Shown piece after piece: positions 44,939 through 53,622 of a stretch of 64,000 nucleotides of DNA. The DNA is taken from positions 124,001-188,000 of the forward strand of contig CAWGXZ010000009.1 in the NCBI GenBank assembly GCA_963826695.1, read 5' to 3'. A model generated the notes under the pieces. That model was not told where the DNA came from, did no database searches, and saw only the letters and a list, made by a program, of their open reading frames with translations. Within the stretch, counting starts at the first letter, position 1, and each line of letters opens with the position of its first letter. Made by a program: the position numbers and the translations under genes. Origin of the DNA: CAWGXZ01 sp963826695 (GTDB lineage Bacteria; Pseudomonadota; Gammaproteobacteria; Burkholderiales; Burkholderiaceae_C).

Positions 44939-45763
44939 TCAGACCGGTGTGTCGCCCTGCAGCGTGATCCGCTGCATCACCCGGCGGAAGCCGTGGTAGT
45001 CGTTGATCGGGTTGTGCAGCACCGCGCGGTTGTCCCAGAAGGCGAGCGAATCGGGCTGCCAGACGAAGCGGCAGGTGAATTCGGGCCGGATCTGGTGCTC
45101 GAACAGGAAACGCAGCAAGGGCGCGCTCTCCTCGTCGGCGAGGCCCTCGATGCCGACGGTGTGCGCCACGTTGACGTAGATCGACTTGCGGCCGGTCTCC
45201 GGATGGGTGCGAACGACCGGATGCATGGCACGCAGGTCCTGCACCGCGCCGGCCTTGCCGTCGGACTTGATGCGGTCCTCGCGGGTGCGCGAGACGTCGG
45301 CCTTGGCCGAGCTGCTGATGCCGACCAGCCCGTCGAGCAGCCGCTGCATCGTCGGCGAAAGCGCTTCGAAGGCATGCACCTGGCTGGCGAACAGCGTGTC
45401 GCCGCCGTAAGGCGGCACTTCCTTGGCGAGCAGCATCGAGCCCATCGGCGGTTGCGGCAGGTAGGTGGTGTCGGAGTGCCAGACGCCGCCGAAGTTGTTG
45501 CGCTCGTGCTCGAGCTTCTTCACCTCGATGATGTGCGCAAAGCCGTCGATGCCCTTGACGAACGGGTACTCGATCGGCTCGCCCATGGCCTGCGCGAAGC
45601 CGAGGAACTGCTGCGGATCGAGCCGCTGCCCGCGCAGGAAGATCACGCCGTGCTCGAGCAGCACGCCCCGCAGATCGGCAGCGAGCTGCGAGTCGACGCC
45701 ACGCGCCAGGTCGACGCCTTCGATTTCAGCGCCGACCGCGCCGGCGAGTCGCTTGATTTTCAT
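44939..45763 (-). CDS. TauD/TfdA-family 2-oxoglutarate-dependent dioxygenase
   Basis: This 274-residue non-haem Fe(II) enzyme has the facial triad H96-x-D98 (VWHSDTTY) and H250 (RAVLHNPIND); R261/R265 would bind 2-oxoglutarate. It hydroxylates sulfonates, aryloxyacetates or similar compounds, but the substrate cannot be assigned. The Bug binding protein immediately upstream (23 bp) may import it. Confidence 0.9.
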   Translation of the reverse strand: MKIKRLAGAVGAEIEGVDLARGVDSQLAADLRGVLLEHGVIFLRGQRLDPQQFLGFAQAMGEPIEYPFVKGIDGFAHIIEVKKLEHERNNFGGVWHSDTTYLPQPPMGSMLLAKEVPPYGGDTLFASQVHAFEALSPTMQRLLDGLVGISSSAKADVSRTREDRIKSDGKAGAVQDLRAMHPVVRTHPETGRKSIYVNVAHTVGIEGLADEESAPLLRFLFEHQIRPEFTCRFVWQPDSLAFWDNRAVLHNPINDYHGFRRVMQRITLQGDTPV

Positions 45764-45786
45764 CGTCGTTCCAGGTCGGGCCGCAC

Positions 45787-46761
45787 TCAATCCGCCGTGG
45801 CGCCGGACTGGCGCACCACCGTCGCCCACCGCTGGATGTCGCCGCGCAGCTGCGCCGCCAGTTCCTGCGGCGTGCTGGTCGACACCTCGGCGCCTTGCGC
45901 GGCGAAGCGGTCGATCACGTCCTTCTCGGCCAGCACCGCATTGATGTCGGCGTTGAGCTGGCGCACCACCACCGAAGGCGTTCCGCCCGGCGCGAAGATG
46001 GCGAACCAGGCGTTGATCTGCAGCTGCGGAAAGCCGGCCTCGGCCATCGTCGGCAGTTCCTTGAACGCCGACGCCCGGCGGGCACTGGTGACCGCCAGCG
46101 GCCGCACCAGGCCGGCCTTGATCTGCCCGGCGACCGACGGCAGGCTGGTGAAGACGAGCTGAATCTGGCCCGCGATCAGGTCGGTCAGCGCCGGCGCCGC
46201 GCCCTTGTACGGGATGTGGCGCGTCTTCAGCTGCGCGGCGGTGTTGAACATCTCGCCGAGCAGGTGATTGACCGAGCCGTTGCCGGCCGAACCGAAGGCG
46301 ACGTTCGGCTGCGCGGCAGCGTGGCCCGCCAGGTCGCGCATCGAATTCACCGGCAGGCCGGGCGGGACGATGGCGACGAAAGGCACGTTGGCGAGTGTCG
46401 CCACGGCCGTGAAGTCGGCCTCCGGATCGAACGGCAGCTTCTTGTAGATGCTGGCGTTGATCGCGTGCGAACCGACGTACGACATCAGCAGCGTGTGGCC
46501 ATCGGGCAGCGCCTTGGCGACCGCGTCCATGCCGATGTTGCCGCCGGCGCCGGCGCGGTTCTCGACCACCACCGGATGCCCCCACTTCTCCTGCAGCCGC
46601 TGGCCGACGATCCGCGCCAGCGCGTCGGAGGCGCCGCCCGGCGTCTGCGGCACGACGATGCGCACGGCCTTGTTGGGGAATGCCTGCACCGCGCCGCCGG
46701 CGACGGCCAGCGCAAGGGCCAGGGAAGACAGGGGGCGAAGCAGACGGCGAAGCAGGCGCAT
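45787..46761 (-). CDS. Bug-family tripartite tricarboxylate transporter substrate-binding protein
   Basis: The protein has about 324 residues from ATG 46761. The signal peptide (RLLRRLLRPLSSLALALAVA...VQA-FP) is followed by KAVRIVVPQTPGGASDALAR, VVVENRAGAGGNIGMDAVAK, LPFDPEADFTAVATLA and HIPYKGAAPALTDLIAGQIQ, all classic Bug motifs. ATG 46785 or 46809 are possible starts. It is co-transcribed with the TauD-type dioxygenase. Confidence 0.9.
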   Translation of the reverse strand: MRLLRRLLRPLSSLALALAVAGGAVQAFPNKAVRIVVPQTPGGASDALARIVGQRLQEKWGHPVVVENRAGAGGNIGMDAVAKALPDGHTLLMSYVGSHAINASIYKKLPFDPEADFTAVATLANVPFVAIVPPGLPVNSMRDLAGHAAAQPNVAFGSAGNGSVNHLLGEMFNTAAQLKTRHIPYKGAAPALTDLIAGQIQLVFTSLPSVAGQIKAGLVRPLAVTSARRASAFKELPTMAEAGFPQLQINAWFAIFAPGGTPSVVVRQLNADINAVLAEKDVIDRFAAQGAEVSTSTPQELAAQLRGDIQRWATVVRQSGATAD

Positions 46762-46834
46762 GGTGAAGGGATTCGGCAGCGCCATTGCGGCGGCCGGCGA
46801 TTTTTCCACAGCGCTGCGCCGCGGCCGCTAGGGA

Positions 46835-47401
46835 TCAGCCCGGGGCGCCGCGCTTGACGAGATCGAGGACGGCGCCGAATTGCGGATGGCGGCACGAGCC
46901 GAGCCATTCGAAAAGCACCATCTCCGGGCTGACGATCACCGCCCCGGCCTGGCGCAACCGCTCCATTCCCAGCGCGTGGTCGGCCGGGAAGCGCGAGCCG
47001 CATGCGTCGGCCACCACCCAAACCGCATGGCCGGCGCGAAGCAGGCCGAGCGCCGTCTGCAGCACGCAGACATGCGCCTCGCAGCCGCCGACGACCACGT
47101 GACGCGGCGAGCCGATGGCGGCCAGCGCGTCGAGCAAGCCGCCGTCACAGGCGTCGAATTCCATCTTCGCCACCACGGCGCGGCAATGCGCACGCAGTGC
47201 CGGCTCGATCGGGCCGAGCCGGGTCGGGTTCTGCTCGGTGCCGAGCACCGGAATACCGAGCCGCTGCGCCGCCTCGGCAAGCCGCAGCGCCTGCGCGCCG
47301 ACCCGGGCCCCGTCGTGCATCGCCGGCATCAGGCGCTGCTGGTGGTCGACCAGCAGCAGCACGCTGGCCGCGGGGTCGATGCGCTCGGCCAACCCCGCCA
47401 T
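46835..47401 (-). CDS. Isochorismatase-like cysteine hydrolase
   Basis: The protein has 188 residues from ATG 47401, one base overlapping the cusF-like stop (TGATG). The isochorismatase/YcaC fold is visible: VLLLVDHQQRLMPAM (catalytic Asp), VVAKMEFDACD (Lys region), VVVGGCEAHVCVLQTALGLL (catalytic Cys). The substrate is unknown. Translational coupling to a copper protein gene is unexpected for this family. Confidence 0.88.
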   Translation of the reverse strand: MAGLAERIDPAASVLLLVDHQQRLMPAMHDGARVGAQALRLAEAAQRLGIPVLGTEQNPTRLGPIEPALRAHCRAVVAKMEFDACDGGLLDALAAIGSPRHVVVGGCEAHVCVLQTALGLLRAGHAVWVVADACGSRFPADHALGMERLRQAGAVIVSPEMVLFEWLGSCRHPQFGAVLDLVKRGAPG

Positions 47402-47754
47402 CACTGCTTCTCGATGCGGGTGACGATGTAGTTGCTGCCCTGCTTGTCGGCACTGAAGCGGACCTTGTCGCCGGCTTTCAGCTGCTCGGCCTGGGCTGAA
47501 TCGTTGAGCTGGAAGACCATCGTCATCGGCGGCATGTCGAGGTTCTTGATCTCGCCGTGCTTGAGCGTGATCTTCTTGTTCGCCTTGTCGATCTTGCGCA
47601 CTTCGGCCATGGTTGGCAATTCGGCCGAGGCCGCAGCGGCCGACGGCACCGCCGACGCCGCGGCAGCCCTGGGCGCCGCAGCGGCGTGGCCAGCTGCCCA
47701 GGCGCCAGCGCTGGAAAGCAGGAGGGCGGAAAGCGAAACGACGAGCTTCTTCAT
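47401..47754 (-). CDS. cusF: CusF-like periplasmic copper-binding protein
   Basis: The protein has 117 residues from ATG 47754. Signal peptide (KKLVVSLSALLLSSAGAWA-AG), an Ala-rich linker, then the CusF domain with KHGEIKNLDMPPMTMVFQL. His plus the two Met of M-T-M correspond to Cu(I) ligands of CusF; the capping Trp is replaced by Met. It is the last copper gene of the operon and the only one with no frameshift. Confidence 0.9.
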   Translation of the reverse strand: MKKLVVSLSALLLSSAGAWAAGHAAAAPRAAAASAVPSAAAASAELPTMAEVRKIDKANKKITLKHGEIKNLDMPPMTMVFQLNDSAQAEQLKAGDKVRFSADKQGSNYIVTRIEKQ

Positions 47755-47812
47755 GTGGGGACCCGATTGAAGGACAGACAGGAAGGTGTGTAACGCACGA
47801 GCGGCGATTCGG

Positions 47813-48306
47813 TCACCTGGCCGCAACGACGATCTTGCCGACCATGCCGGCCTGGTAGTGGCCGGCGATCAGGCAGGCGAAGTCGAATTCGCCGGCGCGG
47901 TTGAAGTTCCAGACCAGCTCGCCGGTCTTGCCCGGCGCGACGTGCGCCATGTACGGCTCGTCGTGCTCCATGTTCGGGAACTTGACCATCAGCGCGGCAT
48001 GCTCGTCGAGTTCCTTCTTGGTGCCGATGCACGAATTCGTGCATGCACCTTGCCCGTGTTCCTGACCACGAAGCTGGACGGTTTCGCCCTGCCTGACCGC
48101 GATGCGATCCGGCGACGAAGCGCATCGTGTCGAGCATCCGGACCTCGATGCGTGCGCCTGGCGGCCTTGGCATCGCCGGCGATGCCCCAGGGCTTCTGCT
48201 CCTTCCTGACCGCCGTGGCGGCGGTTTTCGGGTGCGCGTCGCCGTGCGCCTGCGCAGGGGCGGCGGCAACCAGGAAGCTCGACACGGCGAAGACGAGAAA
48301 TTTCAT
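47813..48306 (-). pseudogene. Cupredoxin-domain copper protein, multiply frameshifted
   Basis: The signal peptide is intact (KFLVFAVSSFLVAAAPAQAHG). The domain is recovered only by skipping five single bases, near 48150, 48112-48119, 48073, 48045 and 48029. The corrected chain then reads IEVRMLDTMR, FVVRNTGKVMHEFVIGTKK, ELDEHAALMVKFPNMEHDE and FDFACLIAGHYQAGMVGKI. Type 1 copper ligands (His, then Cys, His, Met) are all present. Five insertions in 120 bases with an intact tail argue for a sequence error. Confidence 0.8.
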
Positions 48307-48332
48307 GCGGGGCACCTCGGGAAAAGCCGCTT

Positions 48333-49763
48333 TCAGTGGCCGGAATGTCCGCCGCCGCCCTTCGGCTTGCGGACCTTGACTTCGACCTCACGCGCCGGGC
48401 GCGCCTGCGCCGGCATCGAGCCCCCGCCATCGGCGGCAAAGCGCGCCGGCTCGGCAAGCGCGCCGGTCCATTCGCAGGCCACCGTGCCGGGCGGATGCTC
48501 GAACCAGCCGGGGTCCTTGTAGTCGCCCGGCGGCTGGTCGCGCCGCACCTTGACGACGCTGAACATGCCGCCCATCTCGACCGAGCCGAAGGGGCCGTCG
48601 CCGCTCATCATCGGCGCCGTGTTGTCGGGCAGCGGCATCTCCATCTCGGCCATGTCGGCCATGCCGCGCTCGCCCATCACCATGTAGTCGGGAATCAGCT
48701 TGGCGATCTCCTTGACGACGCTCGCGGTGGTCGACGCCGATCATGGTCGGCACGTCGTGGCCCATCGCGTTCATCGTGTGGTGGCTCTTGTGGCAGTGGA
48801 AGGCCCAGTCGCCCTCCTCGTCGGCGAGGAACTCGATCTGGCGCATCTGGCCGACGGCGACGTCGGTCGTCACCTCGGGCCAGCGGGCGACTTCGGCGTC
48901 GGCCCGCCGTCGGTGCCGGTGACCAGGAACTCGTGGCCGTGCAGGTGGATCGGGTGGTTGGTCATCGTCAGGTTGCCGATGCGGATGCGCACCTTGTCGC
49001 CCTGGCGCACGTTCAGCGAGTCGATGCCCGGGAAGATGCGGCTGTTCAACGTCCACAGGTTGAAGTCGAGCATCGTCATGATCTTCGGCGTGTAGGCGCC
49101 CGGCTCGATGTCGTAGGCGTTGAGCAGGAAGACGAAGTCGCGGTCGACCTCGTCGATCAGCGGATGCTTCGCCTTCGGGTGCGTGACCCAGAAGCCCATC
49201 ATGCCCATCGCCATCTGCGTCATCTCGTCGGCGTGCGGGTGGTACATGAAGGTGCCGGGCCGGCGCGCGACGAACTCGTAGACGAAGGTCTTGCCCGGCT
49301 CGATGCGCCTGCTGCGTCAGGCCCGGCGACGCCGTCCATGCCGTTGGGCAGGCGCTGGCCGTGCCAGTGGATGCTGGTGTGCTCGGGCAGCTTGTTGGTG
49401 ACGAAGATGCGCACGCGGTCGCCTTCGACGACCTCGATCGTCGGCCCCGGCGACTGGCCGTTGTAGCCCCAGAGGTGGGCCTTGAAGCCGGGCGCCATCT
49501 CGCGCACCACCGGCTCGGCGACGAGGTGGAATTCCTTGACGCCGTCGTTCATGCGCCACGGCAGCGTCCAGCCGTTGAGCGTGACCACCGGGTTGTAGGG
49601 GCGGCCGGTCTGCGGCACCAGCGGCGGCCATGGTGTCGGGCCTGGTCTGCGATCACCGGCTCGGGCAGCGCCGCCATCGCCACCTTGCTGACCGCGCTGG
49701 CGGCCACCGCGCATCGCCGGCGCCGGCGCTGCCGGCGAGGAAGTGGCGTCGATTGGTCGTCAT
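48333..49763 (-). pseudogene. Periplasmic multicopper oxidase, multiply frameshifted
   Basis: The ATG 49763 starts a twin-arginine signal (TNRRHFLAGSAGAG). Pieces in different frames give VTLNGWTLPWRMNDGVKEFH, GPTIEVVEGDRVRIFVTNKL, the copper motif HTSIHWHGQRLPNGMDG, FMYHPHADEMTQMAMGMMG, TNHPIHLHGHEF and WAFHCHKSHHTMNAMGHDVP. All type 1/2/3 copper motifs are thus present. Breaks lie near 49709, 49649, 49628, 49321, 49305, 48885-48905 and 48720; most fit one extra base. It would oxidise Cu(I) in the periplasm. Confidence 0.88.
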
Positions 49764-49783
49764 CGGATCGAATCTTCATGAAG

Positions 49784-51249
49784 TCAATGTCCGCCGGCGC
49801 TGCCGCCGGTCGAGGTCGGCTGCGCCGTGATCGCGGCGCCCGCCGATGGGCTTGCCGATCAGCGCCGCCTGCAGCGCGGCGTCGGCGAGCCAGAAGTCGC
49901 GCTGGGCGTCGATCGCCTGGATCACGCTCGCCACCTGCTCGCGCGCGTCGGCCAGCAGCTCGAAGACGCCGATCAGCATGCCGTTGTAGCGCAGCAGGTT
50001 CTCCTCGGCGATGGTCTTGCGCAGCGGCACGATCTCGTCGCGGTAGTGCGCGGCAATGTCGTAGGCCGTGCGGTAGCGCGCCGTAGCTTTCGCGCAGCTG
50101 CGACGCCGGCGTCGACGCCGAGCTGCGCGGTGCGGTTGCAGCGCGGCCATGTAGCGCGCCTGGCTCTCGGCGCGGACCGCATCGCCGAAGTCGAAGATCG
50201 GCAGCGGCAGCTCGAGCTCGTAGCCCCGCTGCGGCGGCTTGCCGGTCTCGCTGTTGCGCACGCCCGCGACGTGCAAACCGTCGACGAAGCCGGCCACCCG
50301 CGTGAGTCCCTGCGAACGCGCGGCGAAGTCCGAGTTCTGCGCGGGCCATGCGCACGTCGAGGCGCTGGTCGAGCGCCGGTCTGCGCCACCGTGCGCTCGT
50401 CGTTCGGCGACTTCGGCAGGTCGGGCAGCCGCTCGGGCAGCTGCAGCGCGCCGGCCTGCGCCTCGTTCAGGCCGAGCGCGCGCACCAGCGCCTCGCGGGT
50501 CGCGCGCGCACAGCCTGCCGGGCGCGCGCCAGCTGCGCCACGGCATCGGCGGCGAAGGCCTGCTCGCGCGCGCGCTGCAGCTTGCTGAAGTTGCCCACCG
50601 CCTGCATGCGCCGCGCCAGTTCGGCGCTGGCGTCGGCCGCGGCCTTGACCTGCTCGACGTAGCGCAGCGACTGCTGCGCGGCAACCGCGCGCACCCAGGC
50701 CTGGCGGGCGCCGATCGCCGCTTCGGCGGCGTCGCCGGCGAGCTGCAGCCGGGTTTGCTGCTGCCGGAAGTCGGCCAGCCGCATCCGCGCCGGCAGCAGC
50801 AGCAGGCTGCCGAGCGGGATGCCGAGCATGCGGCCGATGTCGAGGTCGCGCCCGCCGGCCTCGTTGCGCACCAGCCGCTCGAAGGTGAAGACCGGGTTCG
50901 GCAGCCGCGCCGACTGCGTCGCGGCGGCCGAACTCGCCGCGCGCTGGTAGAGCAAGGCCTGCAGCGCCGGGCTGTAGGCGAGCGCAATCCGGACGGCATC
51001 GTCGGCGCCGAGCGGTGCGGCGAGCAGCCGCTCGACCTCGGCCGCGGCCGCGCGGCGCGATTCGTCGGAGCGCAGCCAGGCGAGGTCGCTGCCGAGTTGC
51101 TGGTTGGCGAAGCGGCGTGCGCTTTCGAAGTTGCCATCGACAGCGGTCGCGGCGCAGCCACCGACGAGCAGCAGCGCAGCCAATGCGGCGGCTGTCGCGC
51201 CGGACCCGTTCCGCGACGAAGCGCAGCGCTGCGCCAGCGAAAAACTCAT
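49784..51249 (-). pseudogene. TolC-family outer-membrane efflux protein, multiply frameshifted
   Basis: The start ATG 51249 overlaps the preceding stop (ATGA). The lipoprotein signal ALAALLLVGGCAATAVDG is intact, followed by the OEP helices (IALAYSPALQALLYQRAAS, PNPVFTFERLVRNEAGGRDL). After about 50510 the frame changes repeatedly (near 50510, 50375, 50340, 50138, 50109, 50076, 49837), yet corrected sequence is continuous to GGSAGGH and a stop at 49784. It resembles CusC/CzcC-like channels of metal efflux, but no RND pump gene is in the window. Confidence 0.82.
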
Positions 51250-51753
51250 CGCTTGCCCCCGGCCCCGTGGGCGTGGGCGGCGTGCGGATCTGCAGCCGCT
51301 GCGGAGGCCGCAGCAGCCGCGCCCGGGCTTTCCTGCGCACCGCGGGTGGCAGGCGCAGGCCGCGCCGATGCCGCGCGGGCCGGGGCGCAAGACCGGCGTT
51401 GCCGCCGCGGTCCCGCCCTCGGGCACGGTCGCGGACCCGGCGGCCTCGCGGGCATAGGCCCGCCATCCGCCGACGCTGCGAACCGTGTCGTTCGCCTCGC
51501 GCCAGGAAAGCACCGGCTGCTCCTGATAACCGCGGTAGCCGTCGAATGCCGACGCATAGCGGTCCGGCGCACTCGCGGCGCAAACGCTGGCCGGCACCGG
51601 CTGGGCCCGCGCGCCCGCTGCGCAGGTGAGCGTCAGCGCGATCGCCATGCAAGCGCGCACGGCGGTACGGCGCTCGAAGCGCAGTCCGGGCGAGCCTGCC
51701 GCCGCGAGCGCCACGACGCAGGTTGACGGGAAACGGCCTGTCAGTCTGGTCAT
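51246..51753 (-). pseudogene. Periplasmic protein with His-rich tail, frameshifted; first gene of copper operon
   Basis: The start ATG 51753 follows TTGGAG at 6 bases. A second ATG at 51648 begins a cleaner signal peptide (AIALTLTCAAGARAQ). The body reads YQEQPVLSWREANDTVRSVGGWRAYAREA in pieces. One extra base near 51387 separates it from the tail DPHAAHAHGAGGKR, which ends overlapping the TolC-like start. His residues in the tail suggest metal binding. I recall similar proteins beside copper-oxidase genes in Burkholderiales; no function is established. Confidence 0.65.
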
Positions 51754-51795
51754 GCAGATCTCCAAGACGCCCGGCCCTCGCACGCGAAAGTCGGC

Positions 51796-51801
51796 ACTGT
51801 A
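51796..51801 (-). promoter_or_regulatory. Putative -10 element of the copper operon
   Basis: On the minus strand the sequence TACAGT lies 42 bases upstream of the first copper-operon start. A TTGCGC occurs 14 bases further upstream, too close for an ideal -35, a spacing not unusual for activator-dependent promoters. Confidence 0.25.
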
Positions 51802-51834
51802 GCCAGACCACCCGCGCGCAACCCCGGCACGCGG

Positions 51835-51850
51835 ATTACAAATGCGTCAT
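51835..51850. promoter_or_regulatory. CopR/CusR-like imperfect inverted repeat
   Basis: ATTACAA-AT-GCGTCAT is an imperfect dyad about 80 bases upstream of the copper operon. It resembles the half-sites bound by CopR/CusR copper response regulators (ATGACA / TTGTAAT type). No regulator gene is in the window. Weak evidence from position and pattern only. Confidence 0.3.
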
Positions 51851-52027
51851 GCAGGTGTGCCGAGCACTGCCCGAGAGTGCGCCGTGGCGAACGCTGCCCG
51901 GCGTCGACGGCCTCGGCGTGCTGCAGGCGCTGCTCGCAAAGACGGACACGCCAGTGCTCGCGGCGCCACCGACTGCGCAGCAGCGTGACGGCCGATTGCC
52001 CCGCCACCGGCGATGCGATCAGCGCGG

Positions 52028-52777
52028 TCAGCCCTGCGGGCTGTCGGTCATCTTGCGGCAGTAGGCCTGCATCTGCTCGGGCAGGTCGGTCGGGCAGACG
52101 CCGCACTGGCGGTTGCCGGGAACCGCATGGTCGATGAACTTCGGATACGGCAGCTTCAGCCCGGCCATGATCGCCTCGAACTCGGCCTGCGTGCGGCCGT
52201 CGCCCAGGCGCGGGTTGCGCTGCCTCTCCTGCGCGATGCTGCTGACGCGGCGGCCCTGGTAGTCGTGCGCCGGGTAGACCAGCGTGTCGTCGGCCAGGCC
52301 GAACAGCTTGCCGGTGACGCTGGCGTACAGCTCGGCGGCGCTGCCGTTCTGGAAGTCGGTGCGGCCGCAGCCGTCGATCAGCAGCGCGTCGCCGGTGAAG
52401 ACGCGGTCGCCGAGCGCGTAGGCGAAATGGCCGTCGGTATGCCCCGGCGTGTGCAGCGGCTGCAACCGGACGCTGCCGACCTCGACCGGAACGCCCTCGA
52501 CCACGCCGATGTCGGTGCACGGCAGCCGGTCGATCGCCGGCGCGGCGATCCTCGACCCGACCCGCTCCTTCAGGTGCAGCGCGGCGGTGATGTGGTCGGC
52601 GTGGATGTGGGTGTCGACGGTGCAGTCGAGCGTCAGCCCGAGGCCGGCCAGCACCTCCAGGTCGCGCTCGATCGCATTGACCACCGGGTCGATCAGCACC
52701 GCCCGGCCGGTGTCCTCGCAGCCGAGCAGGTAGGTGTAGGTGCTCGACAGCGGCTCGAACAGCTGGCGGAAGATCAT
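52028..52777 (-). CDS. ETHE1-like persulfide dioxygenase (MBL fold)
   Basis: The protein has 249 residues. The metallo-beta-lactamase motif is T-H-I-H-A-D-H (H57, H59, D61, H62), followed by LHTPGHTDGHFAY, FTGDALLIDGCGRTDFQ and PAHDYQGR. GRTDFQ-G-x-A is the ETHE1/sulfur dioxygenase hallmark; the enzyme oxidises glutathione persulfide to sulfite. ATG 52777 overlaps the stop of the small upstream gene. The YeeE/YedE sulfur-transport genes are divergent, supporting a sulfur role. Confidence 0.92.
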   Translation of the reverse strand: MIFRQLFEPLSSTYTYLLGCEDTGRAVLIDPVVNAIERDLEVLAGLGLTLDCTVDTHIHADHITAALHLKERVGSRIAAPAIDRLPCTDIGVVEGVPVEVGSVRLQPLHTPGHTDGHFAYALGDRVFTGDALLIDGCGRTDFQNGSAAELYASVTGKLFGLADDTLVYPAHDYQGRRVSSIAQERQRNPRLGDGRTQAEFEAIMAGLKLPYPKFIDHAVPGNRQCGVCPTDLPEQMQAYCRKMTDSPQG

Positions 52778-52968
52778 GATGCGGCTCCTTCGGTTTGCAG
52801 CCTTTCGCGGACCTGGCGCAGCCGGCCGGCAGCGTCGTCGGCCACCTCGCGGACCTGCGGACCCGGGCTGAGCCCGGCGATCGTCTGCGGATCGATCAGG
52901 TCGACCGCGGTGACCCGTTCGACCGCCGCCTCGTAGGGCGCGTCGAACTCGACCTGGAATCCAACCAT
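52774..52968 (-). CDS. Shortened DUF302-like protein
   Basis: A 64-residue protein, start ATG 52968. The first 20 residues (MVGFQVEFDAPYEAAVERVT) match the start of DUF302 proteins, and the rest (DLIDPQTIAGL...ADDAAGRLRQVRERL) matches the end; the normal domain is about 130 residues. The central half seems missing in frame at a repeated Val-Thr. It is coupled to the ETHE1-like gene by ATGA, and full-length DUF302 proteins commonly accompany such sulfur genes. Confidence 0.6.
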   Translation of the reverse strand: MVGFQVEFDAPYEAAVERVTAVDLIDPQTIAGLSPGPQVREVADDAAGRLRQVRERLQTEGAAS

Positions 52969-53174
52969 CGTCTGCTCCTTCGACCGTCGCGCAACCGCGC
53001 TGTCATCGGCGCCACCATGGCGCGGCCCCCATCCCGGCAATTCGCCGGCCGCTGCCGCCCCGGGGCCGGCTCGCGGACAGCGGCAGTCCCGGCGGCATAA
53101 CCCCCCCGCCCGGCCAGCGGGCGCGCCGGATGCTGCCCGCAGCGTCATCCGACGACTTGCAGGGAGAGACTTCG

Positions 53175-53612
53175 ATGACGATCGACTGGGCGGCCTTCAC
53201 GCCGTGGCCGGCGCTGGCCGGCGGGCTGCTGATCGGACTGGCGGCGGCGCTTTTCGTGCTGCTGGCCGGCCGCATCGCCGGCATCAGCGGCATCCTCGGC
53301 GGACTGCTGCGGCCGGCGCCCGCCGGCGACCGCGGCTGGCGCATCGCTTTCATCGGTGGCCTGCTGGCCGCACCGCTGCTGCTTGCCGCCGTTGCCGAGA
53401 TGCCGGCGCTGCACGTCGAGGCGAGCACGCCGCTGCTGATTGCCGCCGGCCTGCTGGTCGGCGTCGGCACCCGTTTCGGCAGCGGCTGCACCAGCGGCCA
53501 TGGCGTCTGCGGGCTGTCGCGGCGCTCGCCGCGCTCGCTGGTCGCCACCCTCGCCTTCATGGGTGCGGGCTTCGCCACCGTCTATCTCATGCGCCACCTG
53601 CTGGGCGGCTGA
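53175..53612 (+). CDS. YeeE/YedE-family membrane protein, N-terminal-type half
   Basis: The protein has 145 residues with four hydrophobic segments, start ATG 53175 after GGGAGAG. The family motif GRIAGISGILGGLL is followed by GTRFGSGCTSGHGVCGLSR, with C105 and C112. YeeE-type proteins transport thiosulfate or related sulfur species; in this two-gene form each protein is half of YeeE. The partner gene follows 10 bp later. Confidence 0.9.
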   Translation: MTIDWAAFTPWPALAGGLLIGLAAALFVLLAGRIAGISGILGGLLRPAPAGDRGWRIAFIGGLLAAPLLLAAVAEMPALHVEASTPLLIAAGLLVGVGTRFGSGCTSGHGVCGLSRRSPRSLVATLAFMGAGFATVYLMRHLLGG

Positions 53613-53622
53613 AGGAGCGCAC

